A stretch of DNA of 42,795 nucleotides from Pectinatus cerevisiiphilus (GCF_004341685.1 NZ_SMAA01000019.1:1-42795), one strand, 5' to 3'; shown: positions 1 through 8,466, numbered from the stretch's first letter. The notes: generated by a model from the letters alone, not told the origin. A program made the numbers and translations.

Positions 1-85
1 CTGGCAGGCTTATTTACAGGTTAGCACATTAGGGTTCACCGCTTAAGCTCTCTGGAACCACGCGACTATCGCGTGGTTTTCTTTT
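1..85 (+). ncRNA. 3' end of a structured RNA, possibly large SRP RNA (partial)
   Basis: This G/C-patterned stretch has no open reading frame and runs directly into a factor-independent terminator, so it looks like the 3' end of a small RNA that starts before the window. The segment CTGGCAGGC followed by GTTAGCACATTAGGGTTCACCGC could be the 3' strand of the Alu-side helix of a Firmicute-type large SRP RNA, whose 5' strand (GTGCTA..GGGG..GCGGTGCCC-like) would lie upstream. The 5' half is not visible, so the name is a guess. 6S RNA or another leader RNA remain possible. Confidence 0.3.
58..85 (+). terminator. Intrinsic terminator of the left-edge RNA
   Basis: A perfect 7-bp stem, CCACGCG/CGCGTGG with a 5-nt loop, is followed by a T-rich tract (77-85). 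The T tract lies on the plus-strand side only, so it ends transcription coming from the left edge. Confidence 0.75.
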
Positions 86-89
86 ATAC

Positions 90-383
90 AAAAAAGCCTT
101 TCGTCTCTTTGTAAGAGACGAAAGGCTTTGCTTTCGCGGTACCACTCAAATTTACACCGCTTAAAATAGCGGTATACACTTTTACAGATACGCATCATAT
201 AAAATACGATGTTATATCTTTCCGTTTTAACGGCCGGATCCCGTCTGCACCTACTTTACATCATTTCAGGCAGCTGCTTCAAGGCGAGTTCATACCTAGT
301 TAAACTATTGCTTTTCACCACCCAGCAACTCTCTGACAGTTTTTGCAGGTACTACTATTCCTTTGCAACGCATTTTTCGTATG
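90..383 (-). promoter_or_regulatory. T-box tRNA-sensing leader, serving a gene left of the window
   Basis: Read on the minus strand, the RNA carries the standard T-box landmarks in order: AGAGAGTTGCTGGGTGGTG (Stem I distal region), AGTAGGTGCAGACGG (Stem I 3' side), the T-box core GAGTGGTACCGCG (135-147), and a long terminator stem (94-110 with 113-129) followed by a T run. It would read through when the cognate tRNA is uncharged. The likely specifier follows the GAA of the Stem I internal loop and reads AUG at 262-264, which would mean methionine, but the register is uncertain. The regulated gene is beyond position 1, probably an aminoacyl-tRNA synthetase or amino-acid gene. Confidence 0.9.
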
Positions 384-389
384 CTTAAT

Positions 390-418
390 ACAATAGCACA
401 TGCAACTGATTTTGACAA
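390..418 (-). promoter_or_regulatory. Sigma-A promoter of the T-box leader
   Basis: Minus-strand -35 TTGTCA (413-418) and -10 TATTGT (390-395) are separated by 17 bp, placing the transcript start near 383, just ahead of Stem I. Positions 420-534 between this promoter and the end of fucO hold nothing else I can support. Confidence 0.6.
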
Positions 419-534
419 GCGTTTTTGTATACAAATTTACAAAAAAGTTTAAAATAATGGCTGTTAATATCAGTCTCTACCTAATAATGCCACTATTTAA
501 AAAAAATATTAAAATGTTGTTTCATGACCGAAAA

Positions 535-1692
535 TTACAAAATAGATTTATAAATATCTTCTATTTCTTGCAGTGATACATCACGGGGATTACCCGGCGT
601 GCAGGCATCAGCGATAGCCGATTTAGCCAGGAATGTTATATCTTTTTCTTTGACACCAAGTTCACTGAGCTTTTTCGGAATACCGACATCCGTGCTGAGT
701 TTTTCAACGGCAGCAATGCATTCTTTACGGGCTTGCTCTATACTCATGCTTTTTGTCTTTTTTACGCCCATTGCTTTAGCTATAGCACGATACTTTTCGC
801 CAGTAGCTTCTGCGTTAAATTTAAGTACCGGAGCAAGCAGCACAGCACAGGCCACACCATGCGGCGTATCATAAACGGCACTTAAGGGATGCGCCATAGA
901 GTGCACTATACCAAGGCCAACGTTAGAAAATCCCATACCAGCTATATACTGACCAAGCGCCATTTCGGCACGGCCGTTAATATCACCTTTGACAGAATCA
1001 CGCAAAGACCGGGAGATTATTTCAATGGCTTTCAAATGCATCATATCCGTAAGTTCCCATGCTCCCTTTGTTATATAACCTTCGATGGCATGTACCAGTG
1101 CGTCCATCCCTGTGGCAGCACAGAGTTTTGGTGGCATAGAGGCTGTCATATCAGGATCTATAATAGCGACTACAGGAATATCATGGGGATCAGCGCAGAC
1201 AAATTTACGATTTTTTTCTTCATCGGTAATAACATAGTTGATTGTCACTTCGGCAGCGGTTCCCGACGTCGTGGAGACTGCAATGATAGGCAGCGCTTTA
1301 TGCTTAGTTGGTGATGCTCCTTCAAGGCTTCTAACATCGGCAAATTCTGGATTCTTAATGATTATGGCAATAGCTTTGCTTGTATCTATCGAACTACCAC
1401 CGCCGACAGCTACTATAGCTTCCGCGCCATAATTTTTACAACATTCCACGCCTTCAGTAACATTGGTGATAGTCGGGTTTGCCTTTATCTTATCATATAT
1501 TTTATAAGTAATACCGGCTTCATCCAGCACAGCGCACACCTTGGTGGCCACTTTAAATTTCAACAGGTCTTTATCAGTAACTAACAAAATCTTTTTAAAG
1601 CCACGTCCTTTTATTTCACTGGCTATTTCTTTTATGGCACCTCTGCCGAAATAGGAAGTCTCATTCAATATTGTTCTACATACCATTACCAA
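535..1692 (-). CDS. fucO: Lactaldehyde reductase / 1,2-propanediol oxidoreductase (iron-dependent alcohol dehydrogenase)
   Basis: A 385-residue group III iron alcohol dehydrogenase that matches E. coli FucO from end to end as I remember that protein: the N-terminal ILNET..FGRGA, NPEFADVRSLEG, INYVITDEEK and GEKYRAIAKAMGVK blocks are shared. The NAD-binding GGGS motif is at residues 97-100. The iron ligands by alignment are D197, H201, H264 and H278. It reduces lactaldehyde to 1,2-propanediol with NADH, as at the end of fucose or rhamnose fermentation. No fucose or rhamnose genes are next to it, and it appears to be transcribed alone. A GGAG lies just before the start; the second Met (MVCRT) could also be the start. 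Substrate range in this family is broad, so the physiological aldehyde is inferred. Confidence 0.85.
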   Translation of the reverse strand: MVMVCRTILNETSYFGRGAIKEIASEIKGRGFKKILLVTDKDLLKFKVATKVCAVLDEAGITYKIYDKIKANPTITNVTEGVECCKNYGAEAIVAVGGGSSIDTSKAIAIIIKNPEFADVRSLEGASPTKHKALPIIAVSTTSGTAAEVTINYVITDEEKNRKFVCADPHDIPVVAIIDPDMTASMPPKLCAATGMDALVHAIEGYITKGAWELTDMMHLKAIEIISRSLRDSVKGDINGRAEMALGQYIAGMGFSNVGLGIVHSMAHPLSAVYDTPHGVACAVLLAPVLKFNAEATGEKYRAIAKAMGVKKTKSMSIEQARKECIAAVEKLSTDVGIPKKLSELGVKEKDITFLAKSAIADACTPGNPRDVSLQEIEDIYKSIL

Positions 1693-1769
1693 AACCCCTC
1701 TCCAAAATAAAAAAATTCTTAAAAATGAGAATACAACACAAATAAGTTACAATCAACTCAATTACAGAT

Positions 1770-1798
1770 AGTATAACGCAAATGCATTTGTATATCAA
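1770..1798 (-). promoter_or_regulatory. fucO promoter with a palindromic spacer
   Basis: Minus-strand -35 TTGATA (1793-1798) and -10 TATACT (1770-1775) have a 17-bp spacer. The spacer contains the perfect 12-bp palindrome CAAATGCATTTG (1779-1790), a plausible operator for an unidentified regulator. Confidence 0.55.
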
Positions 1799-1899
1799 GA
1801 TAATAGACAAAATAAAATGACAATTCTTGCTAGTGTGATTAAGAATAACTTAAATTGCCAATATCTAATCTCTTTTTTGCATAGGCAATATTTAATAAA

Positions 1900-1940
1900 A
1901 CAGTTACTGTCTTGTCATGTGTAAAATTATCTGTTATACT
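1900..1940 (+). promoter_or_regulatory. nad operon promoter with candidate NiaR operator
   Basis: -35 TTGTCA (1912-1917) and -10 TATACT (1935-1940) are separated by 17 bp. A near-perfect palindrome, ACAGTTACTGT (1900-1910), abuts the -35 box. Because niaR is the last gene of the operon, this is the natural candidate for its repressor site; the match to a NiaR consensus is not verified. Confidence 0.6.
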
Positions 1941-2013
1941 GCATGTTGATATCTGGAACAGCAGATAAATAATTTCTGCCAAAATTTTGACAGTCAAAAT
2001 TGGAGAGAAACCG

Positions 2014-2916
2014 ATGATTAACGATGAGGAATTAACAGTACTAAAAAAACAAAGAGATGCCGTCATTCTGGCGCATTACTATGCTGCACCAGAAGTACAG
2101 GACATTGCTGACTATGTGGGTGATTCTTTTTATTTAAGCAAAGTTGCCGCGGGCATAAAATGCCGTACAATAATTTTTGCCGGAGTAAGGTTTATGGGAG
2201 AATGTGCTAAAATACTCAATCCGCAAAAAGATGTATTGATGCCTGACGACAGAGCCGATTGCTTTATGGCACACATGATTGATAATGAATTTATTAAAAA
2301 ATGCCGTGAAAAATATGATGATCTTGCTGTTGTTTGTTATGTCAATTCGACCACGGAAACCAAAGTATACTCGGATGTGTGTGTGACCTCCTCTAATGCC
2401 GTAAACATTGTGAGAAAATTACCCAACAAAAATATTTTGTTTATTCCCGATAAAAACCTGGGTCGCCATGTGGCAATGCAGGTACCGGAAAAACATTTCA
2501 TCTTTAATGACGGTTTCTGTCCAATTCATGAACATATGCGTGCTTCTGAAATTTCTACCCTAAAAAAACTGCATCCTCAAGCTAAAGTTCTCGCCCATCC
2601 CGAATGCAATGAAGATGTCATAAAACTGGCAGATTATATAGGCTCTACGAGCGGTATATTAAATTATGCAGCCAAAAGTGATGATAAAGAATTTATTATA
2701 GCTACTGAAATCGGCATAAGACATAAATTAATGCGTGCAAATGCAGAAAAAAATTATTATTTTCCGGAAACAGTGCCGAAGTGTTTGAATATGAAATTGA
2801 ACACTTTAGACAGTGTTATCAAAGTGCTGAAAAACGGTGGCAATGCTATTCAAGTTGATGAAAAATTAGCAGGCCCAGCACGCAAAACTTTAGTTAGAAT
2901 GTTGGAATTGGCATAG
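2014..2916 (+). CDS. nadA: Quinolinate synthase
   Basis: NadA condenses iminoaspartate with dihydroxyacetone phosphate to give quinolinate, using a [4Fe-4S] cluster. The start at 2014 (MINDEEL) is preferred over an upstream TTG at 1987 because GGAG (2002-2005) sits 8 bases before this ATG. The protein is 300 residues, the short form of the family. The three cluster cysteines are recognisable as C83 (DRADCFM), C169 (NDGFCPIH) and C257 (VPKCLN). The HYY near the N-terminus, the GVRFMGE block and the GSTSG block (about residue 210) are also typical. First gene of nadABC-niaR. Confidence 0.95.
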   Translation: MINDEELTVLKKQRDAVILAHYYAAPEVQDIADYVGDSFYLSKVAAGIKCRTIIFAGVRFMGECAKILNPQKDVLMPDDRADCFMAHMIDNEFIKKCREKYDDLAVVCYVNSTTETKVYSDVCVTSSNAVNIVRKLPNKNILFIPDKNLGRHVAMQVPEKHFIFNDGFCPIHEHMRASEISTLKKLHPQAKVLAHPECNEDVIKLADYIGSTSGILNYAAKSDDKEFIIATEIGIRHKLMRANAEKNYYFPETVPKCLNMKLNTLDSVIKVLKNGGNAIQVDEKLAGPARKTLVRMLELA

Positions 2917-2937
2917 GTAATGAGGAGGAACATACAA

Positions 2938-4107
2938 ATGTTAAAAGAAAAATATGATTTAATAATAGCGGGCTGCGGTGTAGGCGGACTTTATACAGCA
3001 CTGAACATGCCGCGTGAAAAGAATATATTGATAATAACGAAAAGCGATGTTTTAAGCAGTGATTCAATGCTGGCACAGGGCGGAATATGTGTCCTGCATG
3101 ATGCCAATGACTACGACGCTTATTTTGAAGACACGATGCGGGCAGGCCATTACGAAAACAGGAAAGAAAGCGTTGATTTGATGATCCGTTCCAGTCGTGA
3201 CATTATCAACAACTTGTTGGAACTTGGTGTGCGGTTTGAAAAAAATAGTGATGGGACACTTAAGTATACACGTGAAGGTGCCCATTCACGGCCGCGTATC
3301 TGTTTCCATGAAGATGTTACGGGTAAAGAAATCACTACCGTTTTGCTGGAACATGTAAAAAAACTGGCCAATGTGGAAATCATGGAATATACAACTATGA
3401 CGGATATACTAGAAGAAAATAATATCTGTACCGGTATAAAAGCGATAAAAGATAATAAAGAATTTATCGTGAAGGCTCCGTATGTTGTCATGGCTACGGG
3501 TGGAATCGGCGGCCTTTATGAACATTCAACCAATTTCCCGCATTTAACAGGAGATGGTTGTCGTATTGCGAAAAAGCATGGGGTTGAGCTTGAACATATG
3601 GATTACGTACAGATCCATCCCACCAGTTTATACAGTAAAAACAAAGGACGTAGTTTTCTTATCTCTGAATCGGCACGAGGTGAAAACGCTATTCTTTTAA
3701 ACAACAAAGGCGAACGTTTCGTCAATGAACTGCTGCCGCGTGATGTAGTGTCTAACGCTATTTATAAAGAAATGGAAAAAGAAGGAAGTAAACATGTCTG
3801 GATGTCCTTCGAAAAAGTACCGAAAGATGTCATCAAAGAACATTTCCCGCATATTTACGAAAAATGTATGGAAGAAGGGTATGACATCCTGAAAGAACCT
3901 ATTCCTATAGTACCGGCACAGCATTATTTTATGGGTGGCGTACACGTGGACAGCAATTCTGAAACAACGATGCATAATCTTTTTGCCGTAGGGGAAACAA
4001 GCTGTAACGGCGTCCATGGTAAAAACCGCTTAGCCAGCAACAGTTTATTGGAAAGCCTCGTCTTTGCCAAGCGCGCAGCGGCGGAAATAAGCAAAAGAAT
4101 AAATTGA
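2938..4107 (+). CDS. nadB: L-aspartate oxidase, short form
   Basis: A flavoprotein that oxidises L-aspartate to iminoaspartate for NadA. AGGAGG (2923-2928) points to the ATG at 2938 rather than one at 2920. The FAD dinucleotide fold starts at once (GCGVGG, residues 12-17), followed by the SxxAQGG segment and the conserved catalytic and FAD-binding blocks (HSRPR, HPTS, ARGENAILL, NGVHGKNRLASNSLLE). At 389 residues it lacks the C-terminal helical domain found in the ~530-residue enzymes such as E. coli NadB; it ends just after the FAD-closing block, so this is a natural short form or an old C-terminal loss. Reoxidation in an anaerobe presumably uses fumarate or a quinone rather than oxygen (inference). 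Confidence 0.93.
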   Translation: MLKEKYDLIIAGCGVGGLYTALNMPREKNILIITKSDVLSSDSMLAQGGICVLHDANDYDAYFEDTMRAGHYENRKESVDLMIRSSRDIINNLLELGVRFEKNSDGTLKYTREGAHSRPRICFHEDVTGKEITTVLLEHVKKLANVEIMEYTTMTDILEENNICTGIKAIKDNKEFIVKAPYVVMATGGIGGLYEHSTNFPHLTGDGCRIAKKHGVELEHMDYVQIHPTSLYSKNKGRSFLISESARGENAILLNNKGERFVNELLPRDVVSNAIYKEMEKEGSKHVWMSFEKVPKDVIKEHFPHIYEKCMEEGYDILKEPIPIVPAQHYFMGGVHVDSNSETTMHNLFAVGETSCNGVHGKNRLASNSLLESLVFAKRAAAEISKRIN

Positions 4108-4121
4108 AAGAAGCGTATATA

Positions 4122-4973
4122 ATGAACAAGATTACCATGCAGCTTACCGCCGATAAGTACATCCGGCTTGCTCTGGAGGAAGATATAAACAGCGAGGATA
4201 TTTCTACTAATGCAGTTATGCCAATACCCCAAAAAGCTTCCGCTGAATTGATCTGCAAACAGGACGGCGTGCTTGCCGGGCTCGATATTTTTGAACGTGT
4301 TTTTCATCTGTTAGACGAAACAACAGTGGTAAAATTTTATGCTAAAGATGGCGACCATGTAAAAAGCGGTGATAAAGCAGCCGATATAACAGGTGACGCC
4401 CGGGTCATCCTCTCAGGCGAAAGGACTGCACTCAATTATTTACAACGCATGAGCGGTATTGCTACATATACCGCCGCGGTGGCAGCTCTGCTCAAGGGCA
4501 GTAAAACAAAACTGCTTGATACCAGAAAGACCACGCCTTGCATGCGTATTTTTGAAAAATATGCGGTTCGGGTAGGTGGTGGTTTTAACCATCGCTATAA
4601 TTTGTCGGACGGTATTTTACTAAAGGATAATCATATAGGTGCTGCGGGAAGTGTAGGTGCTGCGGTTGCTGCCGCGCGAAAATATGCTCCGTTTGTACAT
4701 AAAATAGAAGTCGAGGTTGAAAATCTGGCAATGGTAAGGGAAGCTTTAGCAACAGGAGCCGATATCATAATGCTAGATAACATGCAGCCCGATGAAATGA
4801 AAAAAGCAATAGAAATAATTGATGGACGTGCCGAAACAGAATGCTCAGGCAATATAAACAAGGAAAATATTGAAAAGATATTGTCTGTTGGTGTAGACTA
4901 TATATCAAGCGGAGCCTTGACCCATTCCGCCCCTATTTTAGATTTGAGCCTAAAACATCTGCATGTGCTATGA
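4122..4973 (+). CDS. nadC: Nicotinate-nucleotide pyrophosphorylase (quinolinate phosphoribosyltransferase)
   Basis: NadC converts quinolinate and PRPP to nicotinate mononucleotide, CO2 and PPi. The ATG at 4122 (MNKITMQ) follows an AAAGAAG; an upstream TTG at 4104 would overlap the nadB stop and adds nothing conserved. Characteristic blocks are LALEEDINSEDIST near the N-terminus, SGERTALNYLQRMSGIAT, LDTRKTTPCMR, and GGGFNHRYNLSDGILLKDNH with the substrate-binding Arg/Lys/His residues, then IEVEVEN and DIIMLDNM. About 283 residues, normal for the family. It completes the three-step aspartate-to-NaMN route in one operon. Confidence 0.95.
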   Translation: MNKITMQLTADKYIRLALEEDINSEDISTNAVMPIPQKASAELICKQDGVLAGLDIFERVFHLLDETTVVKFYAKDGDHVKSGDKAADITGDARVILSGERTALNYLQRMSGIATYTAAVAALLKGSKTKLLDTRKTTPCMRIFEKYAVRVGGGFNHRYNLSDGILLKDNHIGAAGSVGAAVAAARKYAPFVHKIEVEVENLAMVREALATGADIIMLDNMQPDEMKKAIEIIDGRAETECSGNINKENIEKILSVGVDYISSGALTHSAPILDLSLKHLHVL

Positions 4974-5038
4974 TCTCTCATGCACAGGCAGAGCATTTAT
5001 GACTGCGCATTTCACCGACTAAAGAGGGAGGAAAAATA

Positions 5039-5584
5039 ATGACTGGTAAAGAACGCAGAAAAATCATTATAGAAGCTATAAAAAATTCCAATGAACCTTT
5101 ATCTGGAAGTGCGCTGGGTAGACTAACCGGGGTTAGCAGACAAGTGGTTGTACAGGACATAGCATTGCTGCGGGCACAGCATTATCCTGTAATTGCAACG
5201 AACAGAGGCTATATTTTTAGTGATGTCCACAAGTTCACCCGCATTTTAAAAATGCAGCACAGCAACGAACAAACAGAAGACGAATTGAAAACCATTGTCG
5301 ATTTGGGCGGGACAGTAGTCGATGTCATGATAAACCATAGAGTATATGGCAAGATGACCGCCCGTCTCAACATCCGCAGCCGGCGTGATATAAATAATTT
5401 TATGCAGGACATAAAATCAGGGAAATCTACTCCCTTGATGAACATAACATCAGGTTATCATTTTCATACTGTATGTGCAGATTCACAAGAAGCACTTGCA
5501 GATATACAGGCTGCTTTGCAGAAAAAAGGATATTTGGCAGAGATACTGCCCTATGAGCATGTGCTGAGCAACCATGCAAAGTAG
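5039..5584 (+). CDS. niaR: NiaR-type transcriptional repressor of NAD synthesis (HTH_11 + 3H domain)
   Basis: A 181-residue protein with an N-terminal winged helix (about 4-60; the recognition region reads LTGVSRQVVVQDIALLR) and a C-terminal 3H domain. H74, E82, H141 and H143 have the same spacing as the metal ligands I recall for Thermotoga TM1602, the structural prototype. The family senses nicotinic acid and represses nad and niacin-uptake genes. AGGGAGGAAAA precedes the ATG. It lies 65 bp downstream of nadC in the same direction, so it probably represses its own operon through the palindrome at 1900-1910. NadR-type regulators have a different architecture and can be excluded. Confidence 0.92.
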   Translation: MTGKERRKIIIEAIKNSNEPLSGSALGRLTGVSRQVVVQDIALLRAQHYPVIATNRGYIFSDVHKFTRILKMQHSNEQTEDELKTIVDLGGTVVDVMINHRVYGKMTARLNIRSRRDINNFMQDIKSGKSTPLMNITSGYHFHTVCADSQEALADIQAALQKKGYLAEILPYEHVLSNHAK

Positions 5585-5750
5585 TTTTCTGGTAATAAAA
5601 CCATAAAATGTCCAATTTTGTGGATGCTTGTTTAAAACTGTATATGGTTTAACGCTTACATTTATTACACATTAGTGGTGTAATAGCTAAATATATTAAA
5701 TTATTGTGCTCTACTACCAAAAGTTTATTAAAAAATTGTGCTTACATACA

Positions 5751-5780
5751 TTGACTTGTTTAGGCAGCACATGGTAGAAT
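5751..5780 (+). promoter_or_regulatory. Promoter of the amino-acid ABC transporter operon
   Basis: -35 TTGACT (5751-5756), 18-bp spacer, -10 TAGAAT (5775-5780). The start would be near 5787, leaving only about 25 nt before the leader terminator stem. Upstream, a perfect hairpin with arms TATTACAC/GTGTAATA (5663-5685) has no T tract and could be an operator or the niaR 3' hairpin. Confidence 0.55.
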
Positions 5781-5786
5781 GAACCC

Positions 5787-5851
5787 AATAATTAAGGATG
5801 TATGGAGCAAGGGCGCTCATTCCCCAAATAAGGGAATGGGCGCTTTTTTTT
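5787..5851 (+). promoter_or_regulatory. Transcription-attenuation leader with strong terminator and 9-codon ORF
   Basis: The leader forms a 12-bp stem, GCGCTCATTCCC (5813-5824) with GGGAATGGGCGC (5832-5843, one G-U), followed by eight T residues, about 65 nt before the first transporter gene. A mini-ORF (5802-5831) with codons for MEQGRSFPK and an AAGGA-like motif covers the 5' arm and stops in the loop. Translation of it could block the terminator. No known aptamer class is recognisable in the 25 nt before the stem. Terminator certain, mechanism inferred. Confidence 0.6.
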
Positions 5852-5915
5852 ATAAATTTTAGGTAAATCCCTAAATAGGGCTTTGTCTATCTTCTACTGC
5901 AAAGAGGTGGCTGTT

Positions 5916-6653
5916 ATGTTTAACATATTTGATCTAAAAAAGAGCTATGGTAAAACAGAAGTGTTGAAAAGTATAACAATGCGGATTGATGACGGTGAAG
6001 TCATTTGTATTATTGGTCCCTCTGGTTCGGGGAAAAGTACTTTTCTGCGGTGCCTAAATCTGTTAGAAGAGCCTACTGGCGGACAAATTTATTATAACGG
6101 AACAATACTTGATAATACGCTTGACAGTAAACGGCTGCGCAGAGAAGTTGGCATGGTTTTTCAAAAGTTCAATCTGTTCCCCATGTTTACCGTGCTGAAG
6201 AATGTTATGTATGCACCGATGCATGTAAAGCATACTGGTAAAAAAGAAGCGGAAAAAATAGCGCGTAATCTCTTGGAAAAGGTAGGTTTAGGCAATAAGG
6301 CTGCTGCTTACCCAGCACAGCTTTCCGGTGGACAGCAGCAACGTGTAGCTATCGCCAGAGCACTTGCCATGCAGCCTAAAATGCTGCTTTTTGACGAACC
6401 GACTTCGGCACTTGACCCAGAACTGGTGAACGAAGTACTGAATGTAATGAAAAACCTCAGAAAAGAAGGAATGTCTATGGTTGTAGTAACACATGAAATG
6501 GGGTTTGCTAGAGATGTTTCTGATCGGGTCGTATTTATGGATAAGGGATTTATTGTAGAGGAAGGACGCCCTGCCGAAATCTTCAATCATCCCAAGCAGG
6601 AACGCACACAGCAGTTTTTGAACAGGGTGCTTGGAGGTGTGAGCTATGAATAA
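5916..6653 (+). CDS. Polar amino-acid ABC transporter, ATP-binding protein
   Basis: A 245-residue ATPase of the GlnQ/HisP type that powers uptake from the periplasm. Walker [10 protein letters not shown] is at residues 34-42; the Q-loop (FQKFNLFP), signature LSGGQQQR, Walker [13 protein letters not shown] and the switch His in [10 protein letters not shown] follow in order. The start at 5916 (MFNIFD) is set by GAGGTGG at 5904-5910; an upstream TTG at 5883 lacks a site. The stop overlaps the permease start by 8 bases, so the two are translationally coupled. The substrate cannot be read from the ATPase. Confidence 0.93.
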   Translation: MFNIFDLKKSYGKTEVLKSITMRIDDGEVICIIGPSGSGKSTFLRCLNLLEEPTGGQIYYNGTILDNTLDSKRLRREVGMVFQKFNLFPMFTVLKNVMYAPMHVKHTGKKEAEKIARNLLEKVGLGNKAAAYPAQLSGGQQQRVAIARALAMQPKMLLFDEPTSALDPELVNEVLNVMKNLRKEGMSMVVVTHEMGFARDVSDRVVFMDKGFIVEEGRPAEIFNHPKQERTQQFLNRVLGGVSYE

Positions 6654-7359
6654 TTTACTTTCGCAACTGCATTTTGCTACAGCAGCAGAATATCTTGTCC
6701 CATCTCTGATACATGGTATCGGTGTAGTCTTAGAAGCTACTTTTTTCGGTTTTATTTTAGCCACTATTATTGGTATTTTTATCGCTATCGGCCGTCTTTT
6801 CGGCTGGAAAATCGTAAAGGCTTTTTTATATGTTTTTCTAGAAGTTATCCGTGGCACGCCTTTACTGGTACAGCTCGTTTATATTTACTATGTGGTGCCG
6901 CTTATCATTAACTTATTTGCCGCCATGCTGGGTTACAAGACAGATGTGCAGATAGACCCTCTGGTAGCTGGTATCGCAGGGTTGGCTATTAATTACGGTT
7001 GTTATATGTCAGAAGTTATCCGCGCTGGTATCGTCGCCGTCGATAAAGGACAGATGGAAGCTGCCCTCGTCTTGGGATTTGGCCGGTATGAAGCATTGTT
7101 CCGGATAATAATGCCGCAGGCACTGCGCAGTATTATTCCTTCATTGGGCAATTACCTCGTCATGATGATTAAAGACACATCCCTGCTGGCATACGTTGCC
7201 GTAAACGAACTTTTACTGCGTACACAGACTTTTGCTTCACAGACCTTTTACACGATTGAAGCTTATACTTACCTAGCGCTGTTTTATCTTATTTTAAGCG
7301 TTCCTTTATCGCACTGTATTAAATTCATCGAATATAAACTTTCTTCCTCAAATCGGTAG
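6646..7359 (+). CDS. Polar amino-acid ABC transporter, permease (HisM/GlnP type)
   Basis: A 237-residue inner-membrane permease with about five hydrophobic segments. The family hallmarks are the N-terminal [13 protein letters not shown] block, [11 protein letters not shown] (the RGTPLLVQ motif of this family), and the EAA loop [24 protein letters not shown] that contacts the ATPase, followed by [12 protein letters not shown]. It overlaps the ATPase gene by 8 bases and precedes the binding-protein gene by 41 bp, so the three form one importer. Only one permease is present, so it probably acts as a homodimer. Confidence 0.92.
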   Translation: MNNLLSQLHFATAAEYLVPSLIHGIGVVLEATFFGFILATIIGIFIAIGRLFGWKIVKAFLYVFLEVIRGTPLLVQLVYIYYVVPLIINLFAAMLGYKTDVQIDPLVAGIAGLAINYGCYMSEVIRAGIVAVDKGQMEAALVLGFGRYEALFRIIMPQALRSIIPSLGNYLVMMIKDTSLLAYVAVNELLLRTQTFASQTFYTIEAYTYLALFYLILSVPLSHCIKFIEYKLSSSNR

Positions 7360-7400
7360 TTATTATTTTATAAATAAGTAATCTGAAAGGCTGGTTTATT

Positions 7401-8297
7401 ATGACAAACTCCTGTAAAAAGCTTTTTATTCTAACCATGTTGGTATTATCTTCACTTTTCCTTCTCGCCGGATGCGGCTCTGATGAGGAAAAACCTGCGA
7501 CGGATTCATCCGCTGCAAGCTCCTCCGGAGATGGAAATACGTTGGCCAAAATACGTGAAAAAGGCGTATTAGTAGTAGGTTCCTCCAATGACGCACCATT
7601 TGCCTATATGGATACAAAGACCAATAAGTTTTCCGGTGTTGATTCTGAAATTATTACCGAAATAGCCAAGCGGCTCGACATCCCCAAAGTAGAAATGAAA
7701 CAAGTCCCCTTTGAAAATCTACTGGTAGAGCTAGGAAACGGCTCAATTGACATGGTCACAGACGCTATGTACATTAAACCAGAACGTTTGCAAAAAGCAT
7801 TATTTACCAATATCTGGTATTCAGAAGGGGAAGCCGTAGTTGTAAAAAAGGATTCTGATATAAAAAGTAAAGCCGATCTCAAAGATAAGGTCATCGGCGG
7901 CCAAAAAGGAATGACCTTTCTGGACGTTGCCAATAAATGGAAAGATGCAGGCGAAGTGAAGGATGTCAAAGTTTTCAACAGTCAGGCAGAACTAATGATG
8001 GCTGTCAACACGGGCAAGATAGATGCTTGTATAACAGATGGTATCGTTGCCGGCTATACGCTCAAACAAAATTCTTCACTTGATTTGCGCATATTAAGCC
8101 CATATACACCAGAAGCCTCAGGCCAAATAGGTGCAGCAGTACGCTTTGGTGATAAAGACTTACTCGATGCGGTAAACGGTGAATTAGAAAAAATGCGCAG
8201 CGATGGAACCCTCAAAAGTATTCTTGAAAAATACGGACTACCGGAAGATTATATGATATTATCTGCCGACAAAGCTAAAACACAAAATATAAAATAA
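7401..8297 (+). CDS. Amino-acid ABC transporter substrate-binding lipoprotein
   Basis: A 298-residue family 3 solute-binding protein. The signal peptide ends in a lipobox, LLAGC, with lipidated C25, followed by a Ser/Ala-rich linker and then LAKIREKGVLVVGSSNDAPFAYMD, the usual start of the fold. The two-lobe motifs (GVDSEIITEIAKRL, LGNGSIDMVTDAM, RLQKALFTNIWY, KIDACITDG) are present. In an outer-membrane-bearing host it would face the periplasm. The SAM-controlled metI-patB operon follows, which hints at a sulfur amino acid (cystine or methionine) as substrate, but this is positional inference only. Confidence 0.9.
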   Translation: MTNSCKKLFILTMLVLSSLFLLAGCGSDEEKPATDSSAASSSGDGNTLAKIREKGVLVVGSSNDAPFAYMDTKTNKFSGVDSEIITEIAKRLDIPKVEMKQVPFENLLVELGNGSIDMVTDAMYIKPERLQKALFTNIWYSEGEAVVVKKDSDIKSKADLKDKVIGGQKGMTFLDVANKWKDAGEVKDVKVFNSQAELMMAVNTGKIDACITDGIVAGYTLKQNSSLDLRILSPYTPEASGQIGAAVRFGDKDLLDAVNGELEKMRSDGTLKSILEKYGLPEDYMILSADKAKTQNIK

Positions 8298-8360
8298 ATA
8301 AATTTCTTCTCTCCCCTTATGGTGCAGGCGCTGCTTGGTGCCCAAACCATAGCGAAAATG

Positions 8361-8404
8361 AAATTGCAGAGTGGACACCTTGAGTGTTTGCTCTGCAATT
8401 TTTG
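8361..8404 (+). terminator. Terminator of the ABC transporter operon
   Basis: Arms AAATTGCAGAG (8361-8371) and CTCTGCAATTT (8391-8401) enclose a second short pairing (GGACAC/GTGTTT), and the stem runs into T residues. Confidence 0.8.
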
Positions 8405-8466
8405 TCGTGCAATGGTAATAAAAAATACGCTGGCACAATTTATTTTCAATAATGGTAAATATAAAA

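Noticed and set aside
599-1432. Plus-strand open frames opposite fucO
   Set aside because: They are shadows of the fucO reading frame; composition and lack of start signals do not support genes.
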